Shown here: positions 33,126 through 42,686 of the stretch, piece after piece
Numbering within the stretch: position 1 is the first letter of the stretch
Layout: each line of letters starts with the position of its first letter
Notes under the pieces: model-generated
The model's input: the letters and a program-made list of their open reading frames with translations, nothing else
Database searches by the model: none
What the model was told of the DNA's origin: nothing
Position numbers and translations under genes: made by a program
Assembly: GCA_017512425.1 (NCBI GenBank)
Contig: JAFWGI010000003.1
Coordinates: 1-64,000, forward strand
DNA from: Hyphomicrobium sp.
Lineage (GTDB): Bacteria; Pseudomonadota; Alphaproteobacteria; Rhizobiales; Hyphomicrobiaceae
Direction of reading: 5' to 3'
DNA: 64,000 nt

Positions 33126-34433
33126 TCAACGATAGAGGTCGGCGCGCGTCGGCGGCAGCACCGGCGGGCGCTTCGCGGTTTTGGACGCCAGCGTCTGAAA
33201 CAGCCGCGCCGTACCGCGCTCGAACGAAATCGCGCATCCGGACAGATAGGCAATAAAGATGCGGTACTTTTCTTCGCCGACGAGTGCGATCGCTTCGTCC
33301 TTGCGCTCTGTCAGGCGTTCCGACCAGAGCCGGCACGTCCGCGCGTAGTGCATGCGCCAGCCTTCGACGTCGTGAACCTCGAAGCCGGCGCGTTCCATCT
33401 CGCCGACGGTATGACCGATATCGTCGAGTGCGCCGCCTGGGAAAATATACTTGGCCAAGGCCCGCTGCTCAGGGCGCACGCGCTCTTTGAAATAGCGCTG
33501 CTTCTTTGCTTTGCGCGAGATCGCGTGATTGAGGAACAGTCCGTCGTCGGTCAGCAACGAACGGACTTTTTTCATGTAGGCTTCGATATTCTCGAGGCCG
33601 ATCGCTTCGTACATCCCGATCGACGCGATCTTGTCGAACTGACCTTGAATATTGATGTAGTCGATGAATTCAAACGTCACCTGACCCTCAAGACCAAGCC
33701 GTTTCACCTTGTCCTGCGCGTAGGCCAGTTGCTCGCGCGATAGGGTGACGCCGTGCGCTTTGACGCCGTGATAGCGCGCGGCGTGGCAGAGAAGCGCGCC
33801 CCATCCGCAGCCGATGTCGAGAAAGCGCTCACCCGGCTTCAAGCGCAGCTTGCGGCAAATCATTTCGAGCTTGTCGTGCTGCGCCTGGGCGATGCCGTTC
33901 GACCAGTCCGTGTAATAGGCGCAGGTGTAGACCATCTCGGGGTCGAGGAAGAGCGCGTAGAACTCGTTGGAAAGATCGTAGTGAAATGAGATATAGGCCG
34001 TATTGTCCCGCTTCGATTGTTTGCGGCCGATAATATCGCCTTCGTAGCCGTGCGCGTCCTTGGTGTCGTCGTCCTTGGCAAAGAGGAACGGCGAGAGCTT
34101 CGCAGCCGCCTTCAAGGCATCGAGCGGTTTGATCTTGGCGCCGCGGTCGCGCTTGTTGATCTCGCGGCCGAGATCGATCAGCGTCCCGCCCGAATAGTCG
34201 ATACCCTTCTCGACATACTGGCGGATGATCGTATCGAGCGTCGGCTTGCGCAAAATCGCGCCGAGGACGCCGGGCGACGCGATTCTGAGTTCGAGGTCGC
34301 TCGTCGGCGCAGCGCCGAGTGGCAGCCGCGTACCATCCCACAGCCGCAGCCAGGCATTGAGATCGAGCTTGCTCGCAACATCGCGGACGACACCGCGCAC
34401 CGCTTCGATCTGTTTTGCGTCGTTCGCCGCCAT
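33126..34433 (-). CDS. cfa: cyclopropane fatty acid synthase family protein
   Basis: 435 residues. SAM-binding DIGCGWGALLCHAAR and family phrases (ISFHYDLSNEFYALFLD, YTCAYYTDW, FDKIASIGMYEAIG, YIFPGGALD) are complete. It adds a methylene group to unsaturated membrane lipids. ATG 34433 has GAGGGTAGAGG upstream. Convergent with the MerR gene, 7 bp apart. Several alphaproteobacteria have more than one such enzyme, so the exact product is not certain. Confidence 0.88.
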   Translation of the reverse strand: MAANDAKQIEAVRGVVRDVASKLDLNAWLRLWDGTRLPLGAAPTSDLELRIASPGVLGAILRKPTLDTIIRQYVEKGIDYSGGTLIDLGREINKRDRGAKIKPLDALKAAAKLSPFLFAKDDDTKDAHGYEGDIIGRKQSKRDNTAYISFHYDLSNEFYALFLDPEMVYTCAYYTDWSNGIAQAQHDKLEMICRKLRLKPGERFLDIGCGWGALLCHAARYHGVKAHGVTLSREQLAYAQDKVKRLGLEGQVTFEFIDYINIQGQFDKIASIGMYEAIGLENIEAYMKKVRSLLTDDGLFLNHAISRKAKKQRYFKERVRPEQRALAKYIFPGGALDDIGHTVGEMERAGFEVHDVEGWRMHYARTCRLWSERLTERKDEAIALVGEEKYRIFIAYLSGCAISFERGTARLFQTLASKTAKRPPVLPPTRADLYR

Positions 34434-34533
34434 CGTGCCTCTACCCTCTTGCAACAGACGCGAGGGTTTAGCCGATTTTACGCGGTGCGTCTTCCCTTGA
34501 CCGGCGCGGTTCAACGCCGCTAACGGCGGATGC

Positions 34534-35817
34534 CTAGTTCTTGGCGCTTTCGAGAATTGCAGCGACCCCCATGCCGCCGGCCGTGCAAACCGAAATCAGC
34601 CCGCGTCCGCCCCGCTCCGACAGTAATTTCGCCAGATTGGCGACGATACGGGCGCCGGTCGCCGCGAACGGATGCCCGAACGCGAGGCTCGAGCCCATGA
34701 CGTTGAGCTTGGCGCGATCGATCGAACCGAGCGGCGCGTCCTTACCGAGAAAGCGCTTGCAGTAGGCCGGGTCTTCCCACGCTTTGAGGGTTGCCAGCAC
34801 TTGGGCCGCAAACGCCTCGTGAATTTCGTAGAAATCGAAATCCTGCAACGTCAATCCGGCACGGTCGAGCATCTTCGAGACGGCAATCGTCGGCGCCATC
34901 AGCAGCCCCTCACCTTCGACGAAATTGTTCGCCGAGTGCTGGCCGTAGGTCAGATAAGCGAGAACCGGCAAGCCATTCTTGGCCGCCCATTCTTCCGATC
35001 CGAGCAGCACGCACGCCGCGCCGTCCGTCAACGGCGTTGAGTTCGCGGCGGTCATCGTACCGCGCTCGGATTTTTCAAACGCATTCTTCAGCGTCGAAAG
35101 TTTTTCAAGAGAGATGTCCTCGCGCAGGTTGTTGTCGCGATAGACACCGGCACACGGCACGATCAGATCGTCCATATAACCGGACGCGTACGCCGCCGCT
35201 GCCTTCTTATGGCTCTCGACAGCAAGCTGGTCCTGCTCAGCGCGCGGGATCTTCCACTCCTGCGCCATCAGTTCACAGTGCTGGCCCATCGACAGACCGG
35301 TGCGGGGTTCCGCGACGACCGGCGGTTGCGGCGCCAGTTCGCCAGCCGAAATTCCCTTAAATACCTTCAGCTTGTCGAGCGGCGTCTTGGCCAGACCAAC
35401 GTCGATCAGGCGCTTGGAAAACTTCTTCGTAAAAACGATTGGCGCATCCGACGTGGTATCCGACCCAAGCGCGATGGCGCTCTCGATCTCACCGCTCGCG
35501 ATCTTCGCACCCGACATCAGAGCTGCCTGTAAGCTGGTACCGCACGCTTGTATCAGCGTCACGCCCGGCGTCGAGGTCGCGAGCTTCGTCGACAGCACAG
35601 CTTCGCGCGCAATGTTGAAGTCTTTGGAATGCGTAACGACCGCACCACCGACCACTTCATCGATGTGCTTGCCCTTGAGCTTGTACTTATCGACAAGACC
35701 GTTGAGCGCGGCAGCCATCATGTCGAGGTTCGACAAGTCGCCGTACAGGGTATTCGAGCGGCAGAAGGGAATGCGGACGCCACCAATGATCGCAACGCGG
35801 CGCAGAGTACCTGTCAT
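34534..35817 (-). CDS. fadI: acetyl-CoA acyltransferase (thiolase)
   Basis: 427 residues. Nucleophilic C92 (IQACGTSLQAA), EIHEAFAAQ, GHPFAATGAR and the second catalytic Cys in SVCTAGGMG are in place. It cleaves 3-ketoacyl-CoA in the last step of beta-oxidation. The start lies 15 bp after the fadJ stop, so the three fad genes form one transcript (fadE-fadJ-fadI). Length fits FadI rather than short biosynthetic thiolases. Confidence 0.88.
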   Translation of the reverse strand: MTGTLRRVAIIGGVRIPFCRSNTLYGDLSNLDMMAAALNGLVDKYKLKGKHIDEVVGGAVVTHSKDFNIAREAVLSTKLATSTPGVTLIQACGTSLQAALMSGAKIASGEIESAIALGSDTTSDAPIVFTKKFSKRLIDVGLAKTPLDKLKVFKGISAGELAPQPPVVAEPRTGLSMGQHCELMAQEWKIPRAEQDQLAVESHKKAAAAYASGYMDDLIVPCAGVYRDNNLREDISLEKLSTLKNAFEKSERGTMTAANSTPLTDGAACVLLGSEEWAAKNGLPVLAYLTYGQHSANNFVEGEGLLMAPTIAVSKMLDRAGLTLQDFDFYEIHEAFAAQVLATLKAWEDPAYCKRFLGKDAPLGSIDRAKLNVMGSSLAFGHPFAATGARIVANLAKLLSERGGRGLISVCTAGGMGVAAILESAKN

Positions 35818-35832
35818 CTATCAATCTCCGGA

Positions 35833-37830
35833 TTATTCAGCGGCGGCGCGCGCAGACGCGGTGTCGGACGTCGATTGCTTCGCATTGTAATGCAACGGTC
35901 CTCCGCGGAAGGGCGCAAAACCGGTGCCGAAGATCATGCCCGCATCAACGAGATCGGCGCTTTCAACGACGCCTTCGTCGAGCGACTTCTGTGATTCCGC
36001 AACCATTGGCGCGACGAGTTCGCGGCCAAGTTTGTCGAGTTCAGATTTGGAATACTGGACGTCCGATTTGACCGGCTTGCCGTCCTTCCAGACGTAGAAG
36101 CCTTCGCCCGTCTTCTTGCCGAGGCGGCCCGAGGCAACGAGCCGGTCAAGGCGCGACCCTTCGCTGGACTGTCCAAGAATTTTTGCAACGTGCGCGCACA
36201 CATCGAGGCCAACGTTGTCGGCGAGTTCGATCGGGCCCATCGGCATGCCGAAGGCGCGCGCGGCTTCGTCGATCTTCTCCTTGTCTTCGCCCTTCTCTAA
36301 GCGCTCCATCGCCGCGAACATATACGGCGTCAGAACCTTGTTGACGAGGAAGCCCGGCACGTCCTTCGTGATCAGCGGGAACTTATCGATCGCGGTGACG
36401 AACGCCGCGCCCTTCTTCACTTCCTCTTCGCGCGTATTGGCACCACGCACCACTTCGACGAGCGGCATCTGGGGTACAGGCGAGAAGAAGTGCAGCCCGA
36501 TCAGTCTGCCCGGATCGTTCATGGGCGCCGAAATGTCGGCGAGTTTTAGAGACGACGTATTGGTCGCCAGCACAGCGCCGGGTTTGATCTTGGTTTCGAG
36601 GTCGGCAAACAGCTTCTGTTTGACGTCGAGGCGCTCGACGATCGCCTCAATGATCACGTCCGCCCGCGCGATACCCTTGCCCTCGGGGTCAGCGATCAAG
36701 CGCTGTTTCGCAGCGGCCTTGAGCGCGCGCGTCTTGAATTTGCGGCTGAATAGTTTGCCCTGCGCAGCGATGCCTTTGGCGAGCTGCTCGGCGTTGATGT
36801 CCTGCAGCGTCACTTCCATTCCGGCTGCCACGCAGACACCGGCAATATCCGCACCCATCGTGCCAGCACCGATGACGTGCACGCGCGACGGCTTCCAGCC
36901 AAGTCCCTTCGGCGCCTGCCCTTTCAGTAACTCGGTCAGACGGAACACGCGGCGCAGATTACGCGACGTATCCGACACCATGAGCGGCGCGAACGCCTTC
37001 GTCTCCGCCGCCTTCATCGCATCGAGATTGCCGCCGTACTGTTCGAACAAGTCAATCAGCGCGAAGGGCGCTGGATAGTGCTCCTTGCGCGCCTTTTTTG
37101 CGGTCTCGTCACGCATCTTCTTGGCGAGCAGCCCGCGCGCCGGCCATTTCGTCAGAACCATTTTAGCGATGCCGGCCGGCTCTGATTTGCGATTTTGCAG
37201 GACGGCTTTGCGCGCGGCCCAGCGCAACTCACCCGGAGAGCCGACGAGTTGGTCGATGAAGCCCATAGCCTTGGCGGCATTGGCGCGGATCATGCCGCCC
37301 GTCAGCATATTGGTCATCGCCGCCATCGGACCAACCTGCTTGATCGAGCGCGCCGTGCCGTTGAAGCCCGGGAAAATGCCAAGCTTGACTTCGGGGAACC
37401 CGACGCGCGTCGTGTCATCGCGGGTCGCGATGCGGTAATGGCAGGCGAGGATCAATTCGAGACCGCCGCCGACGCAAACGCCGTGAATAGCCGCGACGAC
37501 CGGCACCGGCAGCCGCTCGATGCGATCGAGCATGGAATTGACCGGACGCAGGCTTTCAACAACCTGTTGCTCGGTCGTGAAATTCTCGAATTCGCGAATG
37601 TCGGCGCCGACGATGTACGTCCGCTCCTTGCCCGACATGATCACAAGCCCGCGCACCGTCTTGGCGCGCGCATCGGCCTCGACCTTCTCGACAATGGCCT
37701 GCAGCTCTTCAATCGGGCGCCGGCCCAGAGAATTGGCGCTCTCGCCTTCGCGGTCGAAGATCGCCCATGCAATCCCCTCGCCGTCGACGCTGAAGCGCCA
37801 GTCTTTCAATTGAGCCGTATTTTCTGACAT
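35833..37830 (-). CDS. fadJ: bifunctional enoyl-CoA hydratase / 3-hydroxyacyl-CoA dehydrogenase
   Basis: 665 residues. N-terminal crotonase domain (about 1-200; HGVCVGGGLELILACHYR, FPEVKLGIFPGFNG), then the NAD domain (VHVIGAGTMGADIAGVCVAAG, about 314-334) and the 3HCDH C-terminal domain (FFSPVPQMPLVEVVRG, FMxNKVLTPY-like). This fused trifunctional-type enzyme hydrates and oxidises the acyl chain. Lies between fadE and fadI in one operon. Confidence 0.9.
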   Translation of the reverse strand: MSENTAQLKDWRFSVDGEGIAWAIFDREGESANSLGRRPIEELQAIVEKVEADARAKTVRGLVIMSGKERTYIVGADIREFENFTTEQQVVESLRPVNSMLDRIERLPVPVVAAIHGVCVGGGLELILACHYRIATRDDTTRVGFPEVKLGIFPGFNGTARSIKQVGPMAAMTNMLTGGMIRANAAKAMGFIDQLVGSPGELRWAARKAVLQNRKSEPAGIAKMVLTKWPARGLLAKKMRDETAKKARKEHYPAPFALIDLFEQYGGNLDAMKAAETKAFAPLMVSDTSRNLRRVFRLTELLKGQAPKGLGWKPSRVHVIGAGTMGADIAGVCVAAGMEVTLQDINAEQLAKGIAAQGKLFSRKFKTRALKAAAKQRLIADPEGKGIARADVIIEAIVERLDVKQKLFADLETKIKPGAVLATNTSSLKLADISAPMNDPGRLIGLHFFSPVPQMPLVEVVRGANTREEEVKKGAAFVTAIDKFPLITKDVPGFLVNKVLTPYMFAAMERLEKGEDKEKIDEAARAFGMPMGPIELADNVGLDVCAHVAKILGQSSEGSRLDRLVASGRLGKKTGEGFYVWKDGKPVKSDVQYSKSELDKLGRELVAPMVAESQKSLDEGVVESADLVDAGMIFGTGFAPFRGGPLHYNAKQSTSDTASARAAAE

Positions 37831-37869
37831 CGCAAACCTCGATGGTGCTGCAAACCTATCCGTCAGCCG

Positions 37870-40368
37870 TTACTCGGCCGCCAGCGTCTCGGACGCACGC
37901 GCGTTGTGCCCGAGGACGACGTAGTTCGGCTTCAATTCGGCCGGATCGAAATGATCGACCGCAATAACCTTGGCGACCAGGCGCTCAACTTCGCGCAGTT
38001 GCTCGGCTTCGGCCGCCGTAATCACACCTTTGTCGGCGGCGTCCTTGAACCAGTCGATGCCGTGATAGCGCCGCACGACGCCATCGCGGATGGCCTTTTC
38101 GAGTTTCTTTTCGACCGGCTCTGCCGCGATAACTTTCTCCAGCGTCACTTCAAGCAGTCCTGTCGGATCGTTGACGTCTTTCGACACGAAGATGTTGCGC
38201 GTCAGGCGATCGCGGACTTCTCCAGGCTCAAGCACGTGCCGCGCGACGGCCTTGCCGAGCGCATCGGATGCCGGACGGAACCGGCGGCCGAGTGGGAACA
38301 CGACAGCGCGCATGATGGGGCGCGCCCAAACGGCCGGGAAGTTATCGATCGTGCCGGCCATCGCCTCCTGGAAACGATAGAGCGCGTTCTGTGCTGCGAG
38401 CTCGACGATATGATGATCACCTTGCGGGCGGCCGTCGTCTTCGTAACGCTTCAGCGTCGCCGACAGCAGGTAAAGTTCAGACAATGCGTCCGCCAAGCGG
38501 CCGGTAATCTTTTGCTTCGTCTTCAGGCCACCGCCGAGCAATGCGACGGTCAAATCAGCGACAAAAGCAAACGACCGGCTGGCGCGCGCGAGCTGTCGAT
38601 ACCAGATCGACATACGCTGGACGTTATCCGGTGCAGACGCCAACGCGCCGCCCGTCACGTTGTGGAAAAACGCGCCCGTCGCATTCGAAATCGAAAACGC
38701 GATGTGGTTGCCGAAAGCGTTGTCGAAATCTTCGAGGCCACGGCGTTTGTCCGGGTTCTGTGCCGACTGCACCTCGGCATAGAGATACGGATGCGAGCGC
38801 AGTGCGCCCTGCGCAAACGTGATCAACGTGCGCGTCAGGATGTTCGCGCCTTCGACCGTAATCCCAACAGGAACCATCTGATAAGCCGATTGCAGATAGT
38901 TTGCAGGGCCATCGCAGATCGCGCGGCCGCCGTGGATGTCCATCGCGTCGTTGACGGCACGGCGCATTTTCTCTGTTGTCTGATACTTCATCAGCGCCGA
39001 GATGACCGACGGCTTCTCACCGCGGGAAACCATCGCCGCTGTCATGGCGCGCGCGGCTTCATTGACGTAGGCGGTTTCAATGATGCGAACGAGCGGCTCC
39101 TCGACGCCTTCCATGCGCGAGACTGGCAATCCGAACTGCTTGCGCACGCGGGCATACGCCGACGTCACGCGCAGCATCATTTTGGCGCCTGCCGTCGCCG
39201 ACGACGGCAACGAGATCGCGCGTCCTGCTGAGAGGCACTCCATCAACATGCGCCAGCCGTTCCCGGCCATCGCGTCTCCGCCAATCACCCAGTCCATTGG
39301 AATGAAAACGTCGTTGCCCCAGTTCGGACCGTTCGGGAACGCGGCGCCTGACGGCAAATGCCGCCGGCCGATGTTGACGCCCGGATGGTTCGCCGGAATG
39401 AGTGCGAGCGTTATACCGACATCCTCGCCCTTGCCGAGCAGGTTGTCCTTGTCAAACAGGCGGAACGCCAAACCGACGAGCGTCGCCTTCGGACCAAGCG
39501 TGATGTAGCGCTTGTCCCAAGAGAGACGAATGCCGAGTGTGTCCTTGCCGTCGTGCGTACCCCGCGTCACATAGCCGATATCGCGCATCGTCGCGGCATC
39601 CGACCCCGAGGTCGGCCCCGTCAGCGAAAAGCATGGTACTTCGAGGCCTTTCGCGAGGCGCGGCAAGTAATAATGCTTCTGCGCATCGGTGCCGTATTTT
39701 TCGATCAGCTCACCCGGCCCGAGCGAATTCGGCACCATCACGATGGTCACGACGTCGGGCGAGCGCGACGCGATCTTGCCGAGGATCAGCGACTGAGCCT
39801 GCGCGGAAAATCCAAGCCCGCCGTGATCCTTTGAAATCAACATGCCAAGGAAGCCGTGCGACTTCGCAAAATCCCAGATCGGCTCGGGTATTTCGCGATT
39901 GGCATGACGGATCTGCCAATCGTCGATCATCTTGCACAGCTGCTCGGTTGGGCCGTCGAGGAATGCCTGCTCCTCGGCCGTCAGCTGGATCGGCGGAATG
40001 GCCTGAAGCTTGGCCCAATCGGGCGTGCCTGAAAAGATTTCGGCATCGAACCCAACGGTGCCAGCGTCCAGCGCCTGCGCTTCCGTGTCGGAAACCTTAG
40101 GGAGAATTTTCTGCACCATCGCGAACGTCGGCGCGACGACGAACTGACGCTTGATCGACGGCACCGATAGCGCCGCAAGCGCGAGCGTCGGCAACCACGC
40201 GAGATAGCTCAGGAACCCAGATGCCGGTGCTTCGCCCGTCAACCAGCCGGATTGGGCAATATACGTCAGTGCACCAAGAGCCAGTGCCCACGCCCATAAA
40301 GGCGCTTTGCGCATGCCGAGCGTCAGAAACGCCGCGATTACAAGTGCCAGAAAGACAATCGTCGCCAT
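37870..40368 (-). CDS. fadE: acyl-CoA dehydrogenase, FadE type
   Basis: 832 residues, the long FadE class with an N-terminal membrane region (about 3-55, two to three hydrophobic segments), the flavin dehydrogenase domain (FSLTGPTSGSDAATMRDIG, VSRMEGVEEPLVRI, MDIHGGRAICDGPANY) and a C-terminal DUF1974 domain. First step of beta-oxidation with FAD. First gene of the fadE-fadJ-fadI run. A perfect palindrome lies about 80 bp upstream of its ATG. Confidence 0.9.
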   Translation of the reverse strand: MATIVFLALVIAAFLTLGMRKAPLWAWALALGALTYIAQSGWLTGEAPASGFLSYLAWLPTLALAALSVPSIKRQFVVAPTFAMVQKILPKVSDTEAQALDAGTVGFDAEIFSGTPDWAKLQAIPPIQLTAEEQAFLDGPTEQLCKMIDDWQIRHANREIPEPIWDFAKSHGFLGMLISKDHGGLGFSAQAQSLILGKIASRSPDVVTIVMVPNSLGPGELIEKYGTDAQKHYYLPRLAKGLEVPCFSLTGPTSGSDAATMRDIGYVTRGTHDGKDTLGIRLSWDKRYITLGPKATLVGLAFRLFDKDNLLGKGEDVGITLALIPANHPGVNIGRRHLPSGAAFPNGPNWGNDVFIPMDWVIGGDAMAGNGWRMLMECLSAGRAISLPSSATAGAKMMLRVTSAYARVRKQFGLPVSRMEGVEEPLVRIIETAYVNEAARAMTAAMVSRGEKPSVISALMKYQTTEKMRRAVNDAMDIHGGRAICDGPANYLQSAYQMVPVGITVEGANILTRTLITFAQGALRSHPYLYAEVQSAQNPDKRRGLEDFDNAFGNHIAFSISNATGAFFHNVTGGALASAPDNVQRMSIWYRQLARASRSFAFVADLTVALLGGGLKTKQKITGRLADALSELYLLSATLKRYEDDGRPQGDHHIVELAAQNALYRFQEAMAGTIDNFPAVWARPIMRAVVFPLGRRFRPASDALGKAVARHVLEPGEVRDRLTRNIFVSKDVNDPTGLLEVTLEKVIAAEPVEKKLEKAIRDGVVRRYHGIDWFKDAADKGVITAAEAEQLREVERLVAKVIAVDHFDPAELKPNYVVLGHNARASETLAAE

Positions 40369-40446
40369 CGGACAGGCCTCCGTCTTGGCTCGGCGCAGTT
40401 GATCCGCGCTTCAAGCGGTCGATTTCGCGCCCCCAATTATCGCCGC

Positions 40447-40462
40447 TTGACGTATACGTCAA
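40447..40462. promoter_or_regulatory. perfect 16-bp palindrome upstream of fadE
   Basis: TTGACGTATACGTCAA, 79 bp before the fadE start codon. Symmetric operators of this TTGACGT/ACGTCAA type fit MerR- or TetR-type regulators of fatty acid catabolism. The MerR gene coupled to fadD is the first candidate to bind it. Confidence 0.6.
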
Positions 40463-40609
40463 CTAGCAAATCGTTAATTCGCTGAGTTTTCGGCTCTCCC
40501 GGGGGCGAGACACCATCGACGGGCGGCATCTAACCACGTTTTCCTAACAGCCTTAAAGCCCTGAATGCGTCTGAGGGCGGCCGAATTCGCGGTTGCCAAA
40601 GTTCAGGCG

Positions 40610-41986
40610 CTATCGTTTCGGCGCAGGCGCGGCGACGGCGGGAGCAGCCGCGGGCTCTGCCGCATCATCCGGCTCCGCAGACTTTGGCTCAGTGCCGTAG
40701 AGATCGGCAACCAGCGACGCATACCACCCGGCGCTCTCGTTATAGGTTTCGCGGCGGAGATCGCCGCTTTCTCCTGGCTTCGAGACGAATGGATCGTGCA
40801 CTTCTAGGAATGCCTTGCCGTCCTTCATCGCGGGAATGTAATCGCCGCCAATCTTGGCGCTGTTGTCGGGAGCGACCATCGACCAGCAGGTATTGCGATA
40901 CTTGCCCGCGACGCGCGGCTTGCTCGACAAATCTGCGATGATGTCCTCCGCGACCACGCCCGCCTGGCTGACCGCTGTAAACGCAGACTTCGGCATGTCG
41001 GCCGCAATCGCCGCGTCGCCGAGCACATAAACATCTTTGACTTTCGCCGACGTGAAGTTTTCAGGATGCACAGGACACCAGTCGCCTTCGGTCACGCCCG
41101 CCATCGCCGCGATGACACCGGCTTTTTGCGGCGGAATAATATTTGCGACCGCCGCGCGCTCTTTGCGCCCGGACTTCAAAAACACGTCGCCCGTCGAGAC
41201 ATCGACGCGTTGAACAGCGAAATCGTCGATCTCGTTGGTCAGATTGAATTCAATGATGTCTTTGTAGAATTCTGAAAACGCTTCTTCGAAAACCGCCTGC
41301 TTCGAGATCGTTTTTTTCGCATCGAAGACGAGGAGCTTCGATTTTGGTTTCCGCGTCTTGAGAAAATGCGCAATCATGCAAGCCCGCTCGTACGGTCCAG
41401 GCGGACAGCGATACGGATTGCCGGGCACGGTCATCACAACAATTTCGCCATCCGACAGCGCCAGCAGCTTCTGTTTCAGCAACCATGTCTGTGGACCGCC
41501 TTGCCAGGCGTGCGGCATGATTTCGGCGGCGTCCGCCGAGTATCCCTCGACGCTATCGAACTTCATATCGATGCCGGGCGCGAGCACCAGCCGGTCATAG
41601 GCCAACGCCGCACCGCCGCGTTCGAGCGTGACGGTCTTTGCTGTCGTATCGACGGCAACCGCCTTGTCGCTGATGACATTGATGCCGCGCTTGCGCACGA
41701 CCGAATAGTCATGCGTGATCGACTGAAAAGACCGGAAGCCGCCGAGATACAAATTGGAATAGAAGCACGTCGTGTACTTCTGCTTCGGCTCGACGAGCGT
41801 AACGTCGATCGCGGCATTCGCTGCCTTCAAGCGGTTCGCAACTGTGACACCGCCCGGGCCGCCGCCGATCACGACGACTTTGCCGGCCGCTTGTCCGAAA
41901 CTATGTTTGCTCAAAAACGGCGCTGTTGCAGCCAGTCCGCCAACAGCCGCCAATCGCGTGAAGTCACGTCGCGTAAGGGATGACAT
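40610..41986 (-). CDS. fccB: flavocytochrome c sulfide dehydrogenase flavoprotein subunit
   Basis: 458 residues. Twin-arginine signal (SLTRRDFTRLAAVGGLAA), FAD motif VVVIGGGPGGVTVANRLK, Cys residues of the redox disulfide type (CFYSNLYLGG; PYRCPPGPYERACM; NTCWSMVAPDNSAKIGG), then an added Pro/Ala-rich tail. The enzyme oxidises sulfide in the periplasm and passes electrons to a cytochrome. No cytochrome subunit gene (fccA/soxE) is next to it. Divergent from soxYZ; also called SoxF. Confidence 0.85.
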   Translation of the reverse strand: MSSLTRRDFTRLAAVGGLAATAPFLSKHSFGQAAGKVVVIGGGPGGVTVANRLKAANAAIDVTLVEPKQKYTTCFYSNLYLGGFRSFQSITHDYSVVRKRGINVISDKAVAVDTTAKTVTLERGGAALAYDRLVLAPGIDMKFDSVEGYSADAAEIMPHAWQGGPQTWLLKQKLLALSDGEIVVMTVPGNPYRCPPGPYERACMIAHFLKTRKPKSKLLVFDAKKTISKQAVFEEAFSEFYKDIIEFNLTNEIDDFAVQRVDVSTGDVFLKSGRKERAAVANIIPPQKAGVIAAMAGVTEGDWCPVHPENFTSAKVKDVYVLGDAAIAADMPKSAFTAVSQAGVVAEDIIADLSSKPRVAGKYRNTCWSMVAPDNSAKIGGDYIPAMKDGKAFLEVHDPFVSKPGESGDLRRETYNESAGWYASLVADLYGTEPKSAEPDDAAEPAAAPAVAAPAPKR

Positions 41987-41997
41987 ATCGTTCTACC

Positions 41998-42075
41998 CTG
42001 GCAGGCATTTTTTCTGGCAGCATTTTTCAAGCTCGGACAATATATTGGAAAATTGCCACTGTTCGAGCTTTTTTT
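41998..42075. promoter_or_regulatory. repeats and nested inverted repeat between fccB and soxY
   Basis: A direct repeat CTGGCAGGCATTTTTT / CTGGCAGCATTTTT (41998-42013, 42014-42027) is followed by an inverted repeat AGCTCGGACA (42030-42039) / TGTTCGAGCT (42060-42069; one mismatch) that encloses the palindrome CAATATATTG (42038-42047) and ends in a T tract. It sits in the divergent promoter region; the palindrome is a candidate operator (ArsR-type SoxR/BigR regulators act at such loci), while the larger hairpin could attenuate soxYZ transcription. Confidence 0.4.
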
Positions 42076-42187
42076 GCAGCAAATGAATGCCTTGTAACTG
42101 GCGCAAATGCAATCGTCTGAACTACAATAAGGCAGCTCGACGTTACGATGCTTTCGCAAGGCAACATCGATGGCCGGTGAAACACGC

Positions 42188-42673
42188 ATGACCGTAATCT
42201 CGCGGCGGACATTCATTGTCTCGGCCGCAGCCGGTCTCGCCATGTCATCCGCTCTTGCGGCACTCCTGACACCGCACCGCGCCGACGCCGGCGACGCCTC
42301 AGGCGAGCGGTCGGCTCTGTTCGACGCAGAATTCAAAAAACTCGTCGGCACCATTGAGCCCGTCGAGGGCAAGATCACGGTCGACCTCCCAGAGATCGCC
42401 GAGAACGGCAATTTCGTGCCGCTGACGATCACGGTCGACAGCGCCATGACCGCCGATGAGTACGTCCGGAAAATTCACCTGCTGTCGACCAACAACCCCG
42501 TCGCGCGCGTCGCGACGTTCCATCTGTCGCCGGCGAACGCCGTCGCCCGTGTCCAAAGCCGGATGCGCCTGTCGAAGACGCAGGATGTCGTGGTCGTGGC
42601 GGAGATGTCGAACGGTGCGCTGGCGATCGCCACCACGCAGGTCAAGGTAACGATCGGTGGGTGCGGATCATGA
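42188..42673 (+). CDS. soxY: thiosulfate oxidation carrier protein SoxY
   Basis: 161 residues. Tat-type signal (ISRRTFIVSAAAGLAMSS), then an Ig-like domain with VPLTITVDSAM and HLSPAN, and the swinging C-terminal arm IGGCGS with the sulfur-carrying Cys. The usual tail is GGCGG; here the last Gly is Ser. It carries the sulfur intermediate for the periplasmic Sox system. I choose ATG 42188 (GGTGA upstream); ATG 42170 is also possible. Confidence 0.9.
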   Translation: MTVISRRTFIVSAAAGLAMSSALAALLTPHRADAGDASGERSALFDAEFKKLVGTIEPVEGKITVDLPEIAENGNFVPLTITVDSAMTADEYVRKIHLLSTNNPVARVATFHLSPANAVARVQSRMRLSKTQDVVVVAEMSNGALAIATTQVKVTIGGCGS

Positions 42674-42686
42674 GGGGCGCACGCGC

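Noticed and set aside
37906..39231. Long plus-strand frame of 441 codons opposite fadE
   Set aside because: It lies wholly antisense to a clear FadE gene, has Arg/His-rich composition typical of shadow frames in GC-rich DNA, and matches no family.
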